DNA of 14,702 bases from JAFGHJ01 sp964418485 (GTDB taxonomy: Bacteria; Hydrothermota; UBA3072). This document shows, one piece after another, positions 1 to 8,256 of the stretch. The stretch is taken from assembly GCA_964418485.1 (NCBI GenBank), contig CAYQMH010000052.1, positions 1 through 14,702 on the forward strand. The letters run 5' to 3'. Under the pieces are notes generated by a model. The model saw nothing but the letters and a program-made list of their open reading frames with translations, was not told the DNA's origin and did no database searches. Position 1 is the first letter of the stretch, and each line of letters opens with the position of its first letter. A program made the position numbers and the translations under genes.

Positions 1-1055
1 ATAGAAGACCGGATAGTAAGGAACAGGCTCTCCAGTGGAGGGGGCGTTCCGAAGGGCTTACATACGATGATGCAGTTGCAATGCAAAAAGAGCTGAATTT
101 TATAACAGATGTGGACCCTGAGGTAAGAAGCGATATTACAGCCAAATTTCAAGATAAGGATTGGGATACTCAAGTTATAGGAGCTTTGCCGTCATATCAG
201 TTTGTAAATAATCATCAAGTTAAAGATGGCCGGTTTTTCACGGAAGACGAATCGAGGTCATGGGCAAAAGTGTGTGTTATAGGTAAGACAGTTAAGGATG
301 AACTTTTCGGTAATGAGAATCCGATAGGGAAAGAGATCAAGATAAGGAATATGCGTTTTACCGTAATTGGTATTATGGATGAAAAAGGTTCTGTTGGATG
401 GAATGATTTTGACGACCGAATCTTTATACCTCTTTTTACCGCTCAAAAAAGAATTACCGGTGAAGATAATGTTGTCAGGTCTATTGATGCCCAGACTACA
501 GGTCTGCTTCCGACGGATGTTACTGAAGAGAGGGTAAGGCAGCTGCTTATGGAGCGGCATAATCAGGTTGAGGATTTCAGGATAAGAAACCGTGAAGAAT
601 TCAAGCAGACGGTAGAACAGACAGCAAGCACCTTTAAAATTATGCTTTCAGGAATTGCTGCGATATCTCTTATTGTGGGCGGTATCGGTATAATGAATAT
701 AATGCTGGTTTCGGTTACAGAGAGAACGAGAGAAATTGGCATAAGAAAAGCGATAGGAGCGAAGAGAATTGATATTCTGGTTCAATTTCTTATAGAGTCA
801 GTAATAGTGAGTTTAAGCGGAGGTTTTTTAGGTATTTTTTTCGGTATTATTTTTGCCAATACCGTAGGTAATATGATGGTGGGTGTCGGCACTATGGGCC
901 CAAGGTTCTTGAGTCAGGGCGGGCAGTCAGTCGTAACACCTGGCTCCATTTTGATTGCATTCTTTTTTGCGGTGATTGTAGGTGTTTTCTTTGGGATGTA
1001 TCCTGCAAATAAGGCTTCGAAGATGGACCCTGTTAAGGCGCTCCGATACGAATGA
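1..1055 (+). CDS. MacB-like ABC transporter permease, 5' end missing
   Basis: This is the C-terminal part of a MacB/FtsX-type permease of an ABC exporter in the cytoplasmic membrane. The frame is open from the left edge (first full codon at position 3), and the residues before the internal Met at 81 (…SEGLTYDDAVAMQKEL) fit the family's extracytoplasmic domain, so the gene starts outside the window and that Met is not the start. The periplasmic domain (MacB_PCD type) runs to about base 600. Three hydrophobic segments follow near bases 640-715, 790-870 and 945-1005. Between the first two lies the family-typical cytoplasmic stretch TERTREIGIRKAIGAKR, and the end PANKASKMDPVKALRYE is the classic MacB C-terminus. 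The family normally has four helices, and the first would be off the edge. The ATPase and membrane-fusion partners should lie upstream. The substrate cannot be deduced. Confidence 0.93.
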   Translation, partial: RRPDSKEQALQWRGRSEGLTYDDAVAMQKELNFITDVDPEVRSDITAKFQDKDWDTQVIGALPSYQFVNNHQVKDGRFFTEDESRSWAKVCVIGKTVKDELFGNENPIGKEIKIRNMRFTVIGIMDEKGSVGWNDFDDRIFIPLFTAQKRITGEDNVVRSIDAQTTGLLPTDVTEERVRQLLMERHNQVEDFRIRNREEFKQTVEQTASTFKIMLSGIAAISLIVGGIGIMNIMLVSVTERTREIGIRKAIGAKRIDILVQFLIESVIVSLSGGFLGIFFGIIFANTVGNMMVGVGTMGPRFLSQGGQSVVTPGSILIAFFFAVIVGVFFGMYPANKASKMDPVKALRYE

Positions 1056-1123
1056 TATATAACATTATCGTTCAATTTTCTAGTTTTTGGCAAGAATCCA
1101 TCTCTTATTTTTTAGTTTTCTTT

Positions 1124-1292
1124 AGAAAATTAAATATCAAAGATTAAAAATCAAAATTACAAATTAAAATTTTAAATTGTCTCTTACCTGACTGCAAGAA
1201 ATAGAAAATTATTATATTATTAGTTGTATTCTTTGTTTTTCTTATTTTTGAACTTTGATTTGTATTTTTTCATTTTGATATTTGATTTTTGC
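1124..1292. repeat. imperfect AT-rich inverted repeat
   Basis: The spacer between the convergent MacB-like and MATE genes holds two related arms in opposite orientation. The left arm (about 1124-1177) reads AAATTAAATATCAAAGAT and continues with AAAAATCAAAATTACAAATT. The reverse complement of 1251-1290 reads AAAAATCAAATATCAAAAT and continues with a shortened version of the same motif, ending TACAAATCAAAGTT. The arms align over about 40 bases with several mismatches and a gap of about 6 bases. The 70-base centre is unrelated. Composition is extremely AT-rich and no ORF is evident. It could be a degenerate non-autonomous element or a dispersed intergenic repeat. It is too imperfect and too widely spaced to be a terminator. 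Confidence 0.5.
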
Positions 1293-1348
1293 GTTCAAGC
1301 GGCTTTACCGCAATATGATTTCAATATTTGAGAGATACTGTTTTTTAT

Positions 1349-2716
1349 CTAAAGAATGTGGTTGACTGTTTTATATCCCCAGGTAAAAGTGAAAATAGTG
1401 GCGATTATATTACCTCCTATGATACCCCACCAAACGCCTGTGAGTCCGAAGCCCAGATAAGATCCCAGTATATAAGCAAGTGGTATCTGGAAAATAAAAG
1501 TTCGGATAATCGTAACAATCAGAGAGTTCATTCCTCTGTCTATTCCTCTGAACATTGCTGAGGTTAAAATGCCGGGAGGGACGACAAAATAAAATAATGT
1601 ACTTATTTTTAAAAATCTGATAAGTTCTTCTGAGATTCTTGCAGCTTCCTTTGAATAAGTGAAAATATAGGAAATCTCTTTTGTGAAGAAGAAAACAAGA
1701 AGAGCCACGAATAGTTCCAGGAAAATACCGAACTTTACCGAATATAAATATGCTGTTTTAAGTTTTTCTTTGTTTCTCGCGCCGTATGCTGCTCCCGTTA
1801 CCGCGATTACTCCCGTTGCGAGTCCCAGAATGGGGGTTGTCGCCACCATTATAATTCTCCAACCGCTTGTAAAAACAGCGATACCGTCTGTATTACCTAC
1901 TAATACAACTATCTTGTTGAGTATAATCATACTGATAGACATGGATAATTGTGCTAAAGTCGAGGGTATCCCTACGGATAAAATCTCGCTTAAGATTCTT
2001 CTGTTGTATTTAAAATTCTTTATAGATATATCGAGATAAGTGTCCTTTTTGCTGAACATCCAGTATATGTAAAGCAGAGAACTTACAGCCATTGAAAAAA
2101 CCGAAGCAATTGCGGCTCCGCTAACGCCGAGTTTAAAAGTGTATATAAATAAAGGATCCAGTATTATATTAAGTATTGAGCCTATAAGGATACCATACAT
2201 AGCTCTCTTTGCGTCTCCTTCTCCTCGTAGTATTGAGCCTGCGATATTTGAAAAAATTAATATTGGGGTTCCCAGAAAGAAAATTTTCGAGTAATTTATC
2301 GCCATCGTAGCGACTGTTTCATTTTCCCCGCTGAATGCTCTCATTATCTCGTCGAGAAAAGGAAAACCGCATATACTGATTATTATGGATATAAGAAAAC
2401 CCAGAATGAGCGTGTGTTCTGCTGTATTATCTGCATCTTTTTTATTATCCGCTCCTATTCTTCTTGAAATAGCAGAACTGCCTCCGACTCCAATTCCCAT
2501 GCCGAGAGCTATCATTATAAAAAAGAAAGGGAAAAATAAACCAATAGAAGCAAGAGCATCCGCGCCTAAACCGGCTACCCAGAATCCATCGGCTATATTG
2601 TAGAAAGCGTTGACAAGCATAGCAATAATCATGGGGGTGGACAGTTTTAATATTGCTCTTTTAGGCTCGCCTAATAAATCTTTTACACCTTCAGTTATAT
2701 TATCGTCCATATTCAT
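1349..2716 (-). CDS. MATE family multidrug/Na+ antiporter
   Basis: This is a 455-residue, very hydrophobic protein of the MATE (MatE/NorM/DinF) efflux family, an integral cytoplasmic-membrane antiporter that expels cationic compounds using a Na+ or H+ gradient. Two homologous halves of about six helices are visible. The first opens with LSTPMIIAMLVNAFYNIADGF (about residues 25-45) and carries GVGGSSAISRRIGADNKKDA. The second opens with SVGIPSTLAQLSMSISMIIL and carries GAAYGARNKEKLKTA. The length matches the family's usual 440-480. The N-terminus (LLGEPKRAILKLSTPMI) resembles the archaeal/clostridial-type subgroup. The start has no strong Shine-Dalgarno, only GGA about 7 bases upstream, and an ATG two codons in is an alternative. 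The gene stands alone, converging on the upstream transporter and divergent from the metalloprotease gene. The substrate cannot be told from sequence. Confidence 0.95.
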   Translation of the reverse strand: MNMDDNITEGVKDLLGEPKRAILKLSTPMIIAMLVNAFYNIADGFWVAGLGADALASIGLFFPFFFIMIALGMGIGVGGSSAISRRIGADNKKDADNTAEHTLILGFLISIIISICGFPFLDEIMRAFSGENETVATMAINYSKIFFLGTPILIFSNIAGSILRGEGDAKRAMYGILIGSILNIILDPLFIYTFKLGVSGAAIASVFSMAVSSLLYIYWMFSKKDTYLDISIKNFKYNRRILSEILSVGIPSTLAQLSMSISMIILNKIVVLVGNTDGIAVFTSGWRIIMVATTPILGLATGVIAVTGAAYGARNKEKLKTAYLYSVKFGIFLELFVALLVFFFTKEISYIFTYSKEAARISEELIRFLKISTLFYFVVPPGILTSAMFRGIDRGMNSLIVTIIRTFIFQIPLAYILGSYLGFGLTGVWWGIIGGNIIATIFTFTWGYKTVNHIL

Positions 2717-2728
2717 ATAATTCCAATA

Positions 2729-2756
2729 AAGATATAGACTTCAGGTAATTTGTAAA
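2729..2756 (-). promoter_or_regulatory. possible promoter of the MATE gene
   Basis: On the minus strand, TTTACA (2751-2756) and TATCTT (2729-2734) are separated by 16 bases, about a dozen bases upstream of the MATE start codon. Both boxes match the sigma-70 consensus only partly, and the implied leader would be very short. This is a tentative call. Confidence 0.25.
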
Positions 2757-2770
2757 CCCATTTTTTTGTG

Positions 2771-2821
2771 TTTAGTTATTAGTGTATTAGTTAGTAGTGA
2801 TGTGGAGAGTAGTTAGTAGTC
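2771..2821. repeat. degenerate TTAGT/TAGTAGT-rich simple repeat
   Basis: This is a short low-complexity tract built from variants of TTAGT and TAGTAGT (for example TTAGTTATTAGTG, ATTAGTTAGTAGTGATG, AGTAGTTAGTAGT) between the divergent MATE and metalloprotease genes. No ORF or stem is evident. It is distinct in sequence from the inverted repeat at 1124-1292. It may be a slipped-strand repeat or the remnant of a dispersed intergenic repeat family. Confidence 0.45.
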
Positions 2822-2883
2822 GGTAAAAATAAAATCCTTAAAATCTGCGTCCGATAGTTGCGAGGTAGTATGGGTTTTTTATA

Positions 2884-2911
2884 TTGACATAATTACCGAT
2901 AAATATATTAT
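2884..2911 (+). promoter_or_regulatory. sigma-70-type promoter of the metalloprotease/barrel gene
   Basis: A perfect -35 TTGACA (2884-2889) and -10 TATTAT (2906-2911, one mismatch to TATAAT) are separated by 16 bases. The predicted start near 2918 gives a leader of about 30 bases that contains the strong Shine-Dalgarno AGGAGG (2938-2943). Confidence 0.6.
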
Positions 2912-2947
2912 TAGTAAGGCATTTAACGAAGATTTGTAGGAGGATAT

Positions 2948-5650
2948 GTGTATTTTTTGTTTTTTGTCATTATATCATGGAATTCGATTGGTACCGAAAA
3001 TTTTACGGTAATATATCCGGGTGAATCTTATAAGGACTGTGCGCTTCAGCAACTTTCTATACTGGAAACGTACAGGGAGAATGTTATAGAATTTACTCAC
3101 AATGATCCTGGAAGAACCTTATTATTTATGGATGACCTGGGGGGTATGGTTAATGGTGGTGCTATGCCGCGGGTAAACGGGATTGTTTTAAACTCATATA
3201 TCCCTCCTCCGCTTCCAAGGTACGGTAGTTTTTCATCGTGGTGGAGAATAGCTCCTCTTCATGAATATACTCATATTGCAAATATGACGAGTACAGGAGG
3301 TATACCTAAGTTGTTTAGAAGCCTATTTGGCAAAAGCTTTCAGCCTAATTTATATGTACCCTTATGGGTAGCCGAATCCTATACGGTTTATTCTGAGAGC
3401 AGACAATTTCCATTTGAAGGTAGATTAAATGAGGGTTTTTTTGATGCTTACGGTATCGCCTGTGCGAGAGATAATAATTTTCCGAGTATGTATGATTTTA
3501 CTTATGATTTCTACAAATTTCCTTTTGGATATTCTTTTTATATGTGGGGCGGTTTTATGACAAGATATAGAGCGAAAAGGTATGGAGAGAACAGAGTTTC
3601 CAATTGGGCTGATAGATATGGAAAATCCATACCTTTGATAAGTTTTGAGTATACTCATAAATCTGCTTATGGTAAATTTTCTTTCGACCTTTATAATGAA
3701 GTGAAAAGCGAATTTCGGAATAATCTTACAAAATATAAATTTTCTCAAAAACCAAAAGTCCTATATTCCGGGAAAGAATATCTGGATTTTCTTACACATG
3801 ATGGAAGTTATCTATATTTTAAAACAGGGAAAATAGTAAAATCTTCAGTGTATGGAGGTATCTCCTATTCTGAGATCGTACAATTGGACCCTGAAACGGG
3901 AGAGTCTAAAATAATTTTGAAAGATCCTGTTCTTTCCGCGATACCTATGCGAATAAAGAATGGTAAGATATTTTATGGAAAACTTGATATTTTAAAAACC
4001 GGCGGAAATCTGGTCGGGACTAAGTTAAAAAATGATATATACAGTCTTGATATCGGTACTTTACGGAGAAAGAAGATTTATTCTGACGACGGAACATTAC
4101 GAACTTTTGATATATTTAAAAGCGGTGAGCTCATTATTGGCAGGCAAAGAGGCTGGAGGGGAGGTGTTATCGAGGTAATAGATAAAGATAAAAGAGATAA
4201 TATCTTCTCCTCGGATTTTGATACACCTTTCGATATTGTGGTCGGTGAAGATAAAATAGTGGTACTTATGCATAATGAAGATAAGGGTAACAGGATTTTC
4301 TTTCTTGAAGGTGATACGGTGAAAATTGAAGAACCTTATTCAAAGTCTGGGCTTAATTTCGTGGGAGAAGACCTTTTGTTTTCTTCCAACAGGCTTGGAT
4401 TCTGGCAGGCCTATATGTGGAAGGATTCCTCTTTATATAAGGTCACGGATGTTCCTTTTTGTACATATCCTGTGATTCTGAACGATAAAATATATTTTAT
4501 AGGAATGTCATCCGAAGGACAAACTATCGAGATCGTAAAAATGACAGAAAAGGAAAAGATAGAAACTCTAGAAGATTTACCTGATCCTTCCCTGCCCTCA
4601 TACGCAAATCTTGCATATAAAAAAGGAGGCTATATAAATAATTTTAGGCATCTTTTATGGGATCCTGTTTTTAGATGGCCGACATTTTACATTGAGAATG
4701 GCAGGTCGAATTTCAGACTCGACGTTTTGGGAATGGATGCTTCGGGAACCAGAAATCTATCTTGGTATTTGAATTACGAGGAACAAACTGGATTTACCGG
4801 ATATGGTATGAAGTATTCGACGTTTTTCTTAAAGCCTTCGTTAGTGACGGTTGAAGCAGAGAAAGACAGGGATGAACGTTCAGCGTTGGTTTATCTTTCG
4901 TATCCTTTGATTGTTTCGTTGAGGAGTGGGTTGCAGGATATTTATCTTGATTTTGCAGTCAATTATCATGATAGTCTTAATTCTAAAAGAGTTCCGTTAA
5001 CTTTTTCTCCGGTATTTGTATTAGGGGATCATAATAAGACATTTTCCGTTTCTCCTTCTTTAATATATGAATCTGAGAAATTGGGAAGTGATATTAACAG
5101 GAAAGGTTATCAACTCTACGGAGGAGGCGGTTTTTCATATCCGGGCTTTTCAGTACTCCTTTCGGGAATAGCTCTATGGGATAAAAACAATCCGGATTCT
5201 ACTCTTTTAGAACCAATCGGCGGAGAAGGAAAAAGAATGCGATTGGGTGGAGGTGTGCAGTTTGAAATCGACTATCGGATTTTTACAATTGGAAAAGGGA
5301 ATAATTTAATTCCGATTTATTTTAATGATGTCTGGTTACGACCATTTGCCGAGATTGTCTATTCTCCGGAATGGGAAGAGGCGATGACTACTGTAGGAGG
5401 CTTTATTACTTTAGAAACTTCTGCTCTCTATATATTAAATTTGGAGCCGAGCATTGGAGTAGGATACAGGGTAGATGAAAATAAGGCGTATGTCTTATGG
5501 AGACTTAGCGGAGACTTTGGTTCAACTGAGGTGGATTTTAGAATAGGGATGTGTCCGAAGTTCCCAAGAGCAAAAAATTTATTTGATTTCGATATAAGTA
5601 ATTTCGAGTTTTCTATAGAAAAGGCATTTCAGACGCCATGGAAATTCTAA
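2948..5650 (+). CDS. exported metalloprotease / beta-propeller / outer-membrane beta-barrel fusion protein
   Basis: This 900-residue protein appears to have three parts. Residues about 17-250 look like a gluzincin (peptidase MA-like) zinc protease: HEYTH at 105-109 fits HExxH, and WVAES at 140-144 supplies a plausible third zinc ligand, Glu143. Residues about 270-555 contain repeated strand patterns resembling TolB/PD40 propeller blades (such as LLFSSNRLGFWQAYMW). From about 570 to the end, alternating amphipathic strands finish in …FQTPWKF, typical of an outer-membrane barrel with terminal Phe. The start is GTG at 2948: AGGAGG lies 4 bases upstream, an in-frame stop is at 2924-2926, and the ATG at 2946 is out of frame. 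The N-terminus is a short hydrophobic run without a basic residue, so it is a weak signal peptide. The likely site is the outer membrane, with the protease facing the periplasm or the surface. Substrate and name are unknown. The zinc-protease motif is the strongest call; domain borders are estimates. Confidence 0.8.
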   Translation: MYFLFFVIISWNSIGTENFTVIYPGESYKDCALQQLSILETYRENVIEFTHNDPGRTLLFMDDLGGMVNGGAMPRVNGIVLNSYIPPPLPRYGSFSSWWRIAPLHEYTHIANMTSTGGIPKLFRSLFGKSFQPNLYVPLWVAESYTVYSESRQFPFEGRLNEGFFDAYGIACARDNNFPSMYDFTYDFYKFPFGYSFYMWGGFMTRYRAKRYGENRVSNWADRYGKSIPLISFEYTHKSAYGKFSFDLYNEVKSEFRNNLTKYKFSQKPKVLYSGKEYLDFLTHDGSYLYFKTGKIVKSSVYGGISYSEIVQLDPETGESKIILKDPVLSAIPMRIKNGKIFYGKLDILKTGGNLVGTKLKNDIYSLDIGTLRRKKIYSDDGTLRTFDIFKSGELIIGRQRGWRGGVIEVIDKDKRDNIFSSDFDTPFDIVVGEDKIVVLMHNEDKGNRIFFLEGDTVKIEEPYSKSGLNFVGEDLLFSSNRLGFWQAYMWKDSSLYKVTDVPFCTYPVILNDKIYFIGMSSEGQTIEIVKMTEKEKIETLEDLPDPSLPSYANLAYKKGGYINNFRHLLWDPVFRWPTFYIENGRSNFRLDVLGMDASGTRNLSWYLNYEEQTGFTGYGMKYSTFFLKPSLVTVEAEKDRDERSALVYLSYPLIVSLRSGLQDIYLDFAVNYHDSLNSKRVPLTFSPVFVLGDHNKTFSVSPSLIYESEKLGSDINRKGYQLYGGGGFSYPGFSVLLSGIALWDKNNPDSTLLEPIGGEGKRMRLGGGVQFEIDYRIFTIGKGNNLIPIYFNDVWLRPFAEIVYSPEWEEAMTTVGGFITLETSALYILNLEPSIGVGYRVDENKAYVLWRLSGDFGSTEVDFRIGMCPKFPRAKNLFDFDISNFEFSIEKAFQTPWKF

Positions 5651-5711
5651 TTGATTATAATAGGGAATAAATCAACTTACAAAAATATGTAAAGATTTAG
5701 GGCCTTTTGTG

Positions 5712-6197
5712 TTATTTTTTAAATCTTCCGTCGTCTTTTGATGATGGAAGTTTATGTATGTTTTCTTCCAGCCATCCTGTTTTGGTAGCTTCTCTCCAGT
5801 CAAAATCAGGTACATAGGGCTTTATGTCCAGAAGGGGGGTCCCGTCTACGATATCTACATCTTTAATATGAAGTATTGCTTCCTCGATACCAACAAGGCG
5901 TACAACGGAGAGACCGATTGGGTTGGGTCTGCTCGGAGCCCGGGTTGCAAATACCCCCCGGGTCTCATCGTCCATATAAGGTTTTACTTTCAATCCTGTT
6001 TTTTTTGACAGATGGAAGTAAAATATCAAGATTATGTGAGAAAACCCTTCGACGTCTTTTAAGCCTTCGGCGTATTCCGGAAATATTTCGACTGTTCCTT
6101 CGATACCTTTAGCGGCGATTGGCTGTATGGGTATTCCTGCAATTTTTTTGAATGGAGAATGAACAAATCCTATTGGTTTAAATTTTATCTCATCCAT
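5712..6197 (-). CDS. trmO: tRNA (N6-threonylcarbamoyladenosine37-N6)-methyltransferase TrmO
   Basis: This is a TrmO/TsaA (UPF0066) family protein. TrmO uses S-adenosylmethionine to methylate t6A at position 37 of threonine tRNA, giving m6t6A. Family marks seen are KPIGFVHSPF near the N-terminus, the very diagnostic FATRAPSRPNPIGLS in the middle and DGTPLLDIKPYVPDFD near the C-terminus. The length (161 residues) equals the single-domain bacterial/archaeal form and is shorter than the E. coli protein, which has a C-terminal extension. I chose ATG at 6197 because GAG lies 7 bases before it. A TTG four codons upstream (6209) would add MRKI but puts that GAG inside the gene. It converges on the large barrel gene with a 61-base spacer and lies 79 bases behind the radical-SAM gene on the same strand, so co-transcription is possible. 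No functional link between them is obvious. Confidence 0.9.
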   Translation of the reverse strand: MDEIKFKPIGFVHSPFKKIAGIPIQPIAAKGIEGTVEIFPEYAEGLKDVEGFSHIILIFYFHLSKKTGLKVKPYMDDETRGVFATRAPSRPNPIGLSVVRLVGIEEAILHIKDVDIVDGTPLLDIKPYVPDFDWREATKTGWLEENIHKLPSSKDDGRFKK

Positions 6198-6288
6198 AAT
6201 TTTTCTCAATAATATATACAGTTTTAAGTAGGATTGCCAACATTGCTGGTATGAGATATAGAAAAAGTATTATAGATTTTACTCAATA

Positions 6289-7602
6289 TTATCCGGTATA
6301 GATATTTGTATTGGCAGCTACTTTTAGAGTGGCTCGGGATGCTTTTCTCATCACAAAGTTAACTGGTATGTATAATAAAGATGATTTTCTCAAATGAAAA
6401 GTTCTTTTGAAGATTGAGTTAAAAGAGGAAAGCTGATTTCTTGCCCAGTAATATCCTTCCTGAAGCTCTTCGACTGTTAGAAGTTTAGGCTGGAAAACAA
6501 CCTCTCCGATAGTATATTTTGACCAATCACGTTCGATTATCCTTCCCTCTTTTTCCATCTTATCGTAAAGACGTGTTCCCGGCAGAGGAGTAAGTATTGC
6601 AAGGCTGGCTAATTCTATTTGACTTTTTTCGATAAAAGATACGGTCTCTTCAAAAACGCTTTTTTTATCCGAATCGAAACCAAAGATAAAAGCTCCTACA
6701 ATACCGATACCGTGATCGTGAATTATCTTTATTGATTCTTTATAATCTTCTACGTTATTCATACTCTTGCCGACTTCTTTTAAACTGCTTGGAGATACGG
6801 ATTCAATACCCATAAAAAGCGATGTGCAACCGCTTCTTGCGGCAAGTCTAAGTAATTCTCTGTTCTTTGCTATAACTAAAGATGCCTGCCCGAACCATTT
6901 TATATGTAATGGAATTAAAGCTTTGAATAGTTCTTTTGCATATTTCGGGTTTCCGGCAATGTTATCATCTACGAAGAATATTATAGAGCGTCTGCTCGCG
7001 GTTTTTATCTCTCTAATAATGTCGGGTATAGGTCTTGTCCGGTAAGTCTGTCCGAAAAAATCCGTAACACTGCAGAAATCGCAATTGAAAGGACATCCGC
7101 GAGTTGTTTGTATCATATGTAATTCTTTGTAGTACTTGTTTTTTTGATATAAATCAGTTCTTGGTAGAGGAAGATTTTTAAGACTTGGTCGCTCTTTGCA
7201 AAGATAAAACTTCTTTAATTTGCCGACTTTTAAATCATTGACGACCCTCTTTATTTGACCTTCGGCTTCACCTATTACTACTGAGTCTGCGTGTTTTATG
7301 GCTTCTTGAGGCAATGCTGATGGATGTATGCCCCCCATGACAACTGGTATTCCCTTTTCTCTGAATTTATCGGCGATTTCGTAGGCTCGAGGTGCCGTTG
7401 ATGTTATCGAAGTTATTCCTACCAGATCTACTTTTTCGTTGTAATCGATTTCTTCGATACTGTCATTTATTATTTCAAGCTTAAAATCCCGGGGGAATAA
7501 AGCCGCGACGGTCGCAAGACTAAGACGTGAGAAATTTATTGCCTTTTCTCTTCTGCTAACAAATTGCACGGGAGACTTAGGTGAGATAAGTTTAACAAAC
7601 AT
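6289..7602 (-). CDS. B12-binding-domain radical-SAM protein
   Basis: This 437-residue cytoplasmic enzyme has a class-B (cobalamin-domain) radical-SAM layout. Residues 1-130 form a Rossmann-like domain with VDLVGITSITSTAPRAYEIA, VVMGGIHPSALP (GGIH 90-93) and VIGEAEG (109-115), the pattern of B12-binding radical-SAM proteins. The radical-SAM core carries C170-x3-C174-x2-C177 (RGCPFNCDFC) for the 4Fe-4S cluster, then FVDDNIAG and MGIESVSP. A C-terminal region (…TPLPGTRLYDKMEKEGRI…) resembles that of the HpnP/BchE-like group. The canonical DxHxxG cobalamin ligand is not visible, as in many members, so cobalamin would bind base-off without that His, or not at all. Known relatives methylate or rearrange lipids, hopanoids and tetrapyrroles; the substrate here is unknown. 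The ATG at 7602 has only a weak GAG site 5 bases upstream. No partner gene on this strand reveals the pathway. Confidence 0.88.
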   Translation of the reverse strand: MFVKLISPKSPVQFVSRREKAINFSRLSLATVAALFPRDFKLEIINDSIEEIDYNEKVDLVGITSITSTAPRAYEIADKFREKGIPVVMGGIHPSALPQEAIKHADSVVIGEAEGQIKRVVNDLKVGKLKKFYLCKERPSLKNLPLPRTDLYQKNKYYKELHMIQTTRGCPFNCDFCSVTDFFGQTYRTRPIPDIIREIKTASRRSIIFFVDDNIAGNPKYAKELFKALIPLHIKWFGQASLVIAKNRELLRLAARSGCTSLFMGIESVSPSSLKEVGKSMNNVEDYKESIKIIHDHGIGIVGAFIFGFDSDKKSVFEETVSFIEKSQIELASLAILTPLPGTRLYDKMEKEGRIIERDWSKYTIGEVVFQPKLLTVEELQEGYYWARNQLSSFNSIFKRTFHLRKSSLLYIPVNFVMRKASRATLKVAANTNIYTG

Positions 7603-7875
7603 TTTTACTCTTTTATTTCTCTTTATATTTATACAATAACATCTAAAATAAATCCAAATTTCTTTTCTATAAAACGTTAAACAAGCTTAAATCAAAGTCT
7701 TTGCATAATATAATAAAAAACAAGCAAAAGTAAAGGGTATGGAAAACATCTATTTTTACCTTTATGTTTTTTATGTTATTTATTTCCGGGTAAAAAGTTA
7801 AAGTTTTAAAAGAAATATCGTTTAGTGCCGTCCCCCTTAGATATCAACAGTATTTATTCTTTCGTTATTACTCTA

Positions 7876-8181
7876 TTACCAGCGAGATCGATTGCCGCGA
7901 GCAGATCTGTTTCCTCTTGAAGTGCCTCTTCCGCCTTCCCCCTTAGGTCGAGCTTCATTTACCACAATTTTTCTGCCTTTTAGATCCGTACCGTTCAAAG
8001 TGCTGATCGCTGCTTCGGCTTCCGCTTTCTCCGGCATTTCTACAAACCCGAATCCTCTGGATCTGCCTGTAATTTTATCCGTGATGATTTTAACCGAAGA
8101 TACCGCTCCGTGAGACTCAAAAATATTTTTAAGTTCTTCTTCTGTTGAATCCCACGAGATATTTCCTACGTATATATTCAT
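7876..8181 (-). CDS. RRM-domain RNA-binding protein with RG-rich tail
   Basis: This 101-residue protein holds a single RNA-recognition motif. RNP2 is IYVGNI (residues 3-8), RNP1 is RGFGFVEM (42-49), and the beta-alpha-beta-beta-alpha-beta spacing is standard. The tail (about 80-101) is rich in Arg, Gly and Ser (RGTSRGNRSARGNRSRW), as in cyanobacterial and other bacterial Rbp proteins, where it adds non-specific RNA affinity. The family binds single-stranded RNA through aromatic residues in RNP1 and RNP2. Cold or stress induction is known for some members and is only inferred here. The start is secure: AAGGAGGT (8185-8192 on the opposite strand) lies 3-4 bases upstream of ATG. The gene is monocistronic, with about 270 bases of non-coding sequence on both sides and a 9-bp palindrome in its upstream region. 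Confidence 0.94.
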   Translation of the reverse strand: MNIYVGNISWDSTEEELKNIFESHGAVSSVKIITDKITGRSRGFGFVEMPEKAEAEAAISTLNGTDLKGRKIVVNEARPKGEGGRGTSRGNRSARGNRSRW

Positions 8182-8225
8182 TTTACCTCCTTATAGGTTT
8201 GAATATTTGAAAATGTAATTAGATT

Positions 8226-8256
8226 AGAATACTCATTTATTTTATGCGAGTATTCT
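8226..8256. promoter_or_regulatory. perfect 9-bp inverted repeat upstream of the RRM gene
   Basis: AGAATACTC (8226-8234) and GAGTATTCT (8248-8256) are exact reverse complements separated by 13 AT-rich bases. The element lies 45-75 bases upstream of the RRM start codon. A TATAAT hexamer sits beside it on the minus strand (about 8259-8264), without a convincing -35. It could be an operator, an mRNA hairpin in the RRM leader, or a weak terminator. The DNA alone does not decide. The rest of the 8182-8472 spacer shows only the promoter listed at 8418-8446. Confidence 0.5.

Noticed and set aside
1683..2039. 118-codon open frame on the plus strand inside the MATE gene
   Set aside because: It is antisense to a clear MATE protein. 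Its hydrophobicity mirrors the complementary strand.
1124..2821. The two intergenic repeat tracts as CRISPR or prophage attachment sites
   Set aside because: There are no regular spacers, no equal-length direct repeats, and no cas, integrase or tRNA gene nearby.
7753..7796. Inverted repeat TTTTTACC/GGTAAAAA as a terminator of the RRM gene
   Set aside because: It is only 8 bp and AT-rich with a 28-base loop, and lies about 80 bases past the stop codon. Too weak to call.
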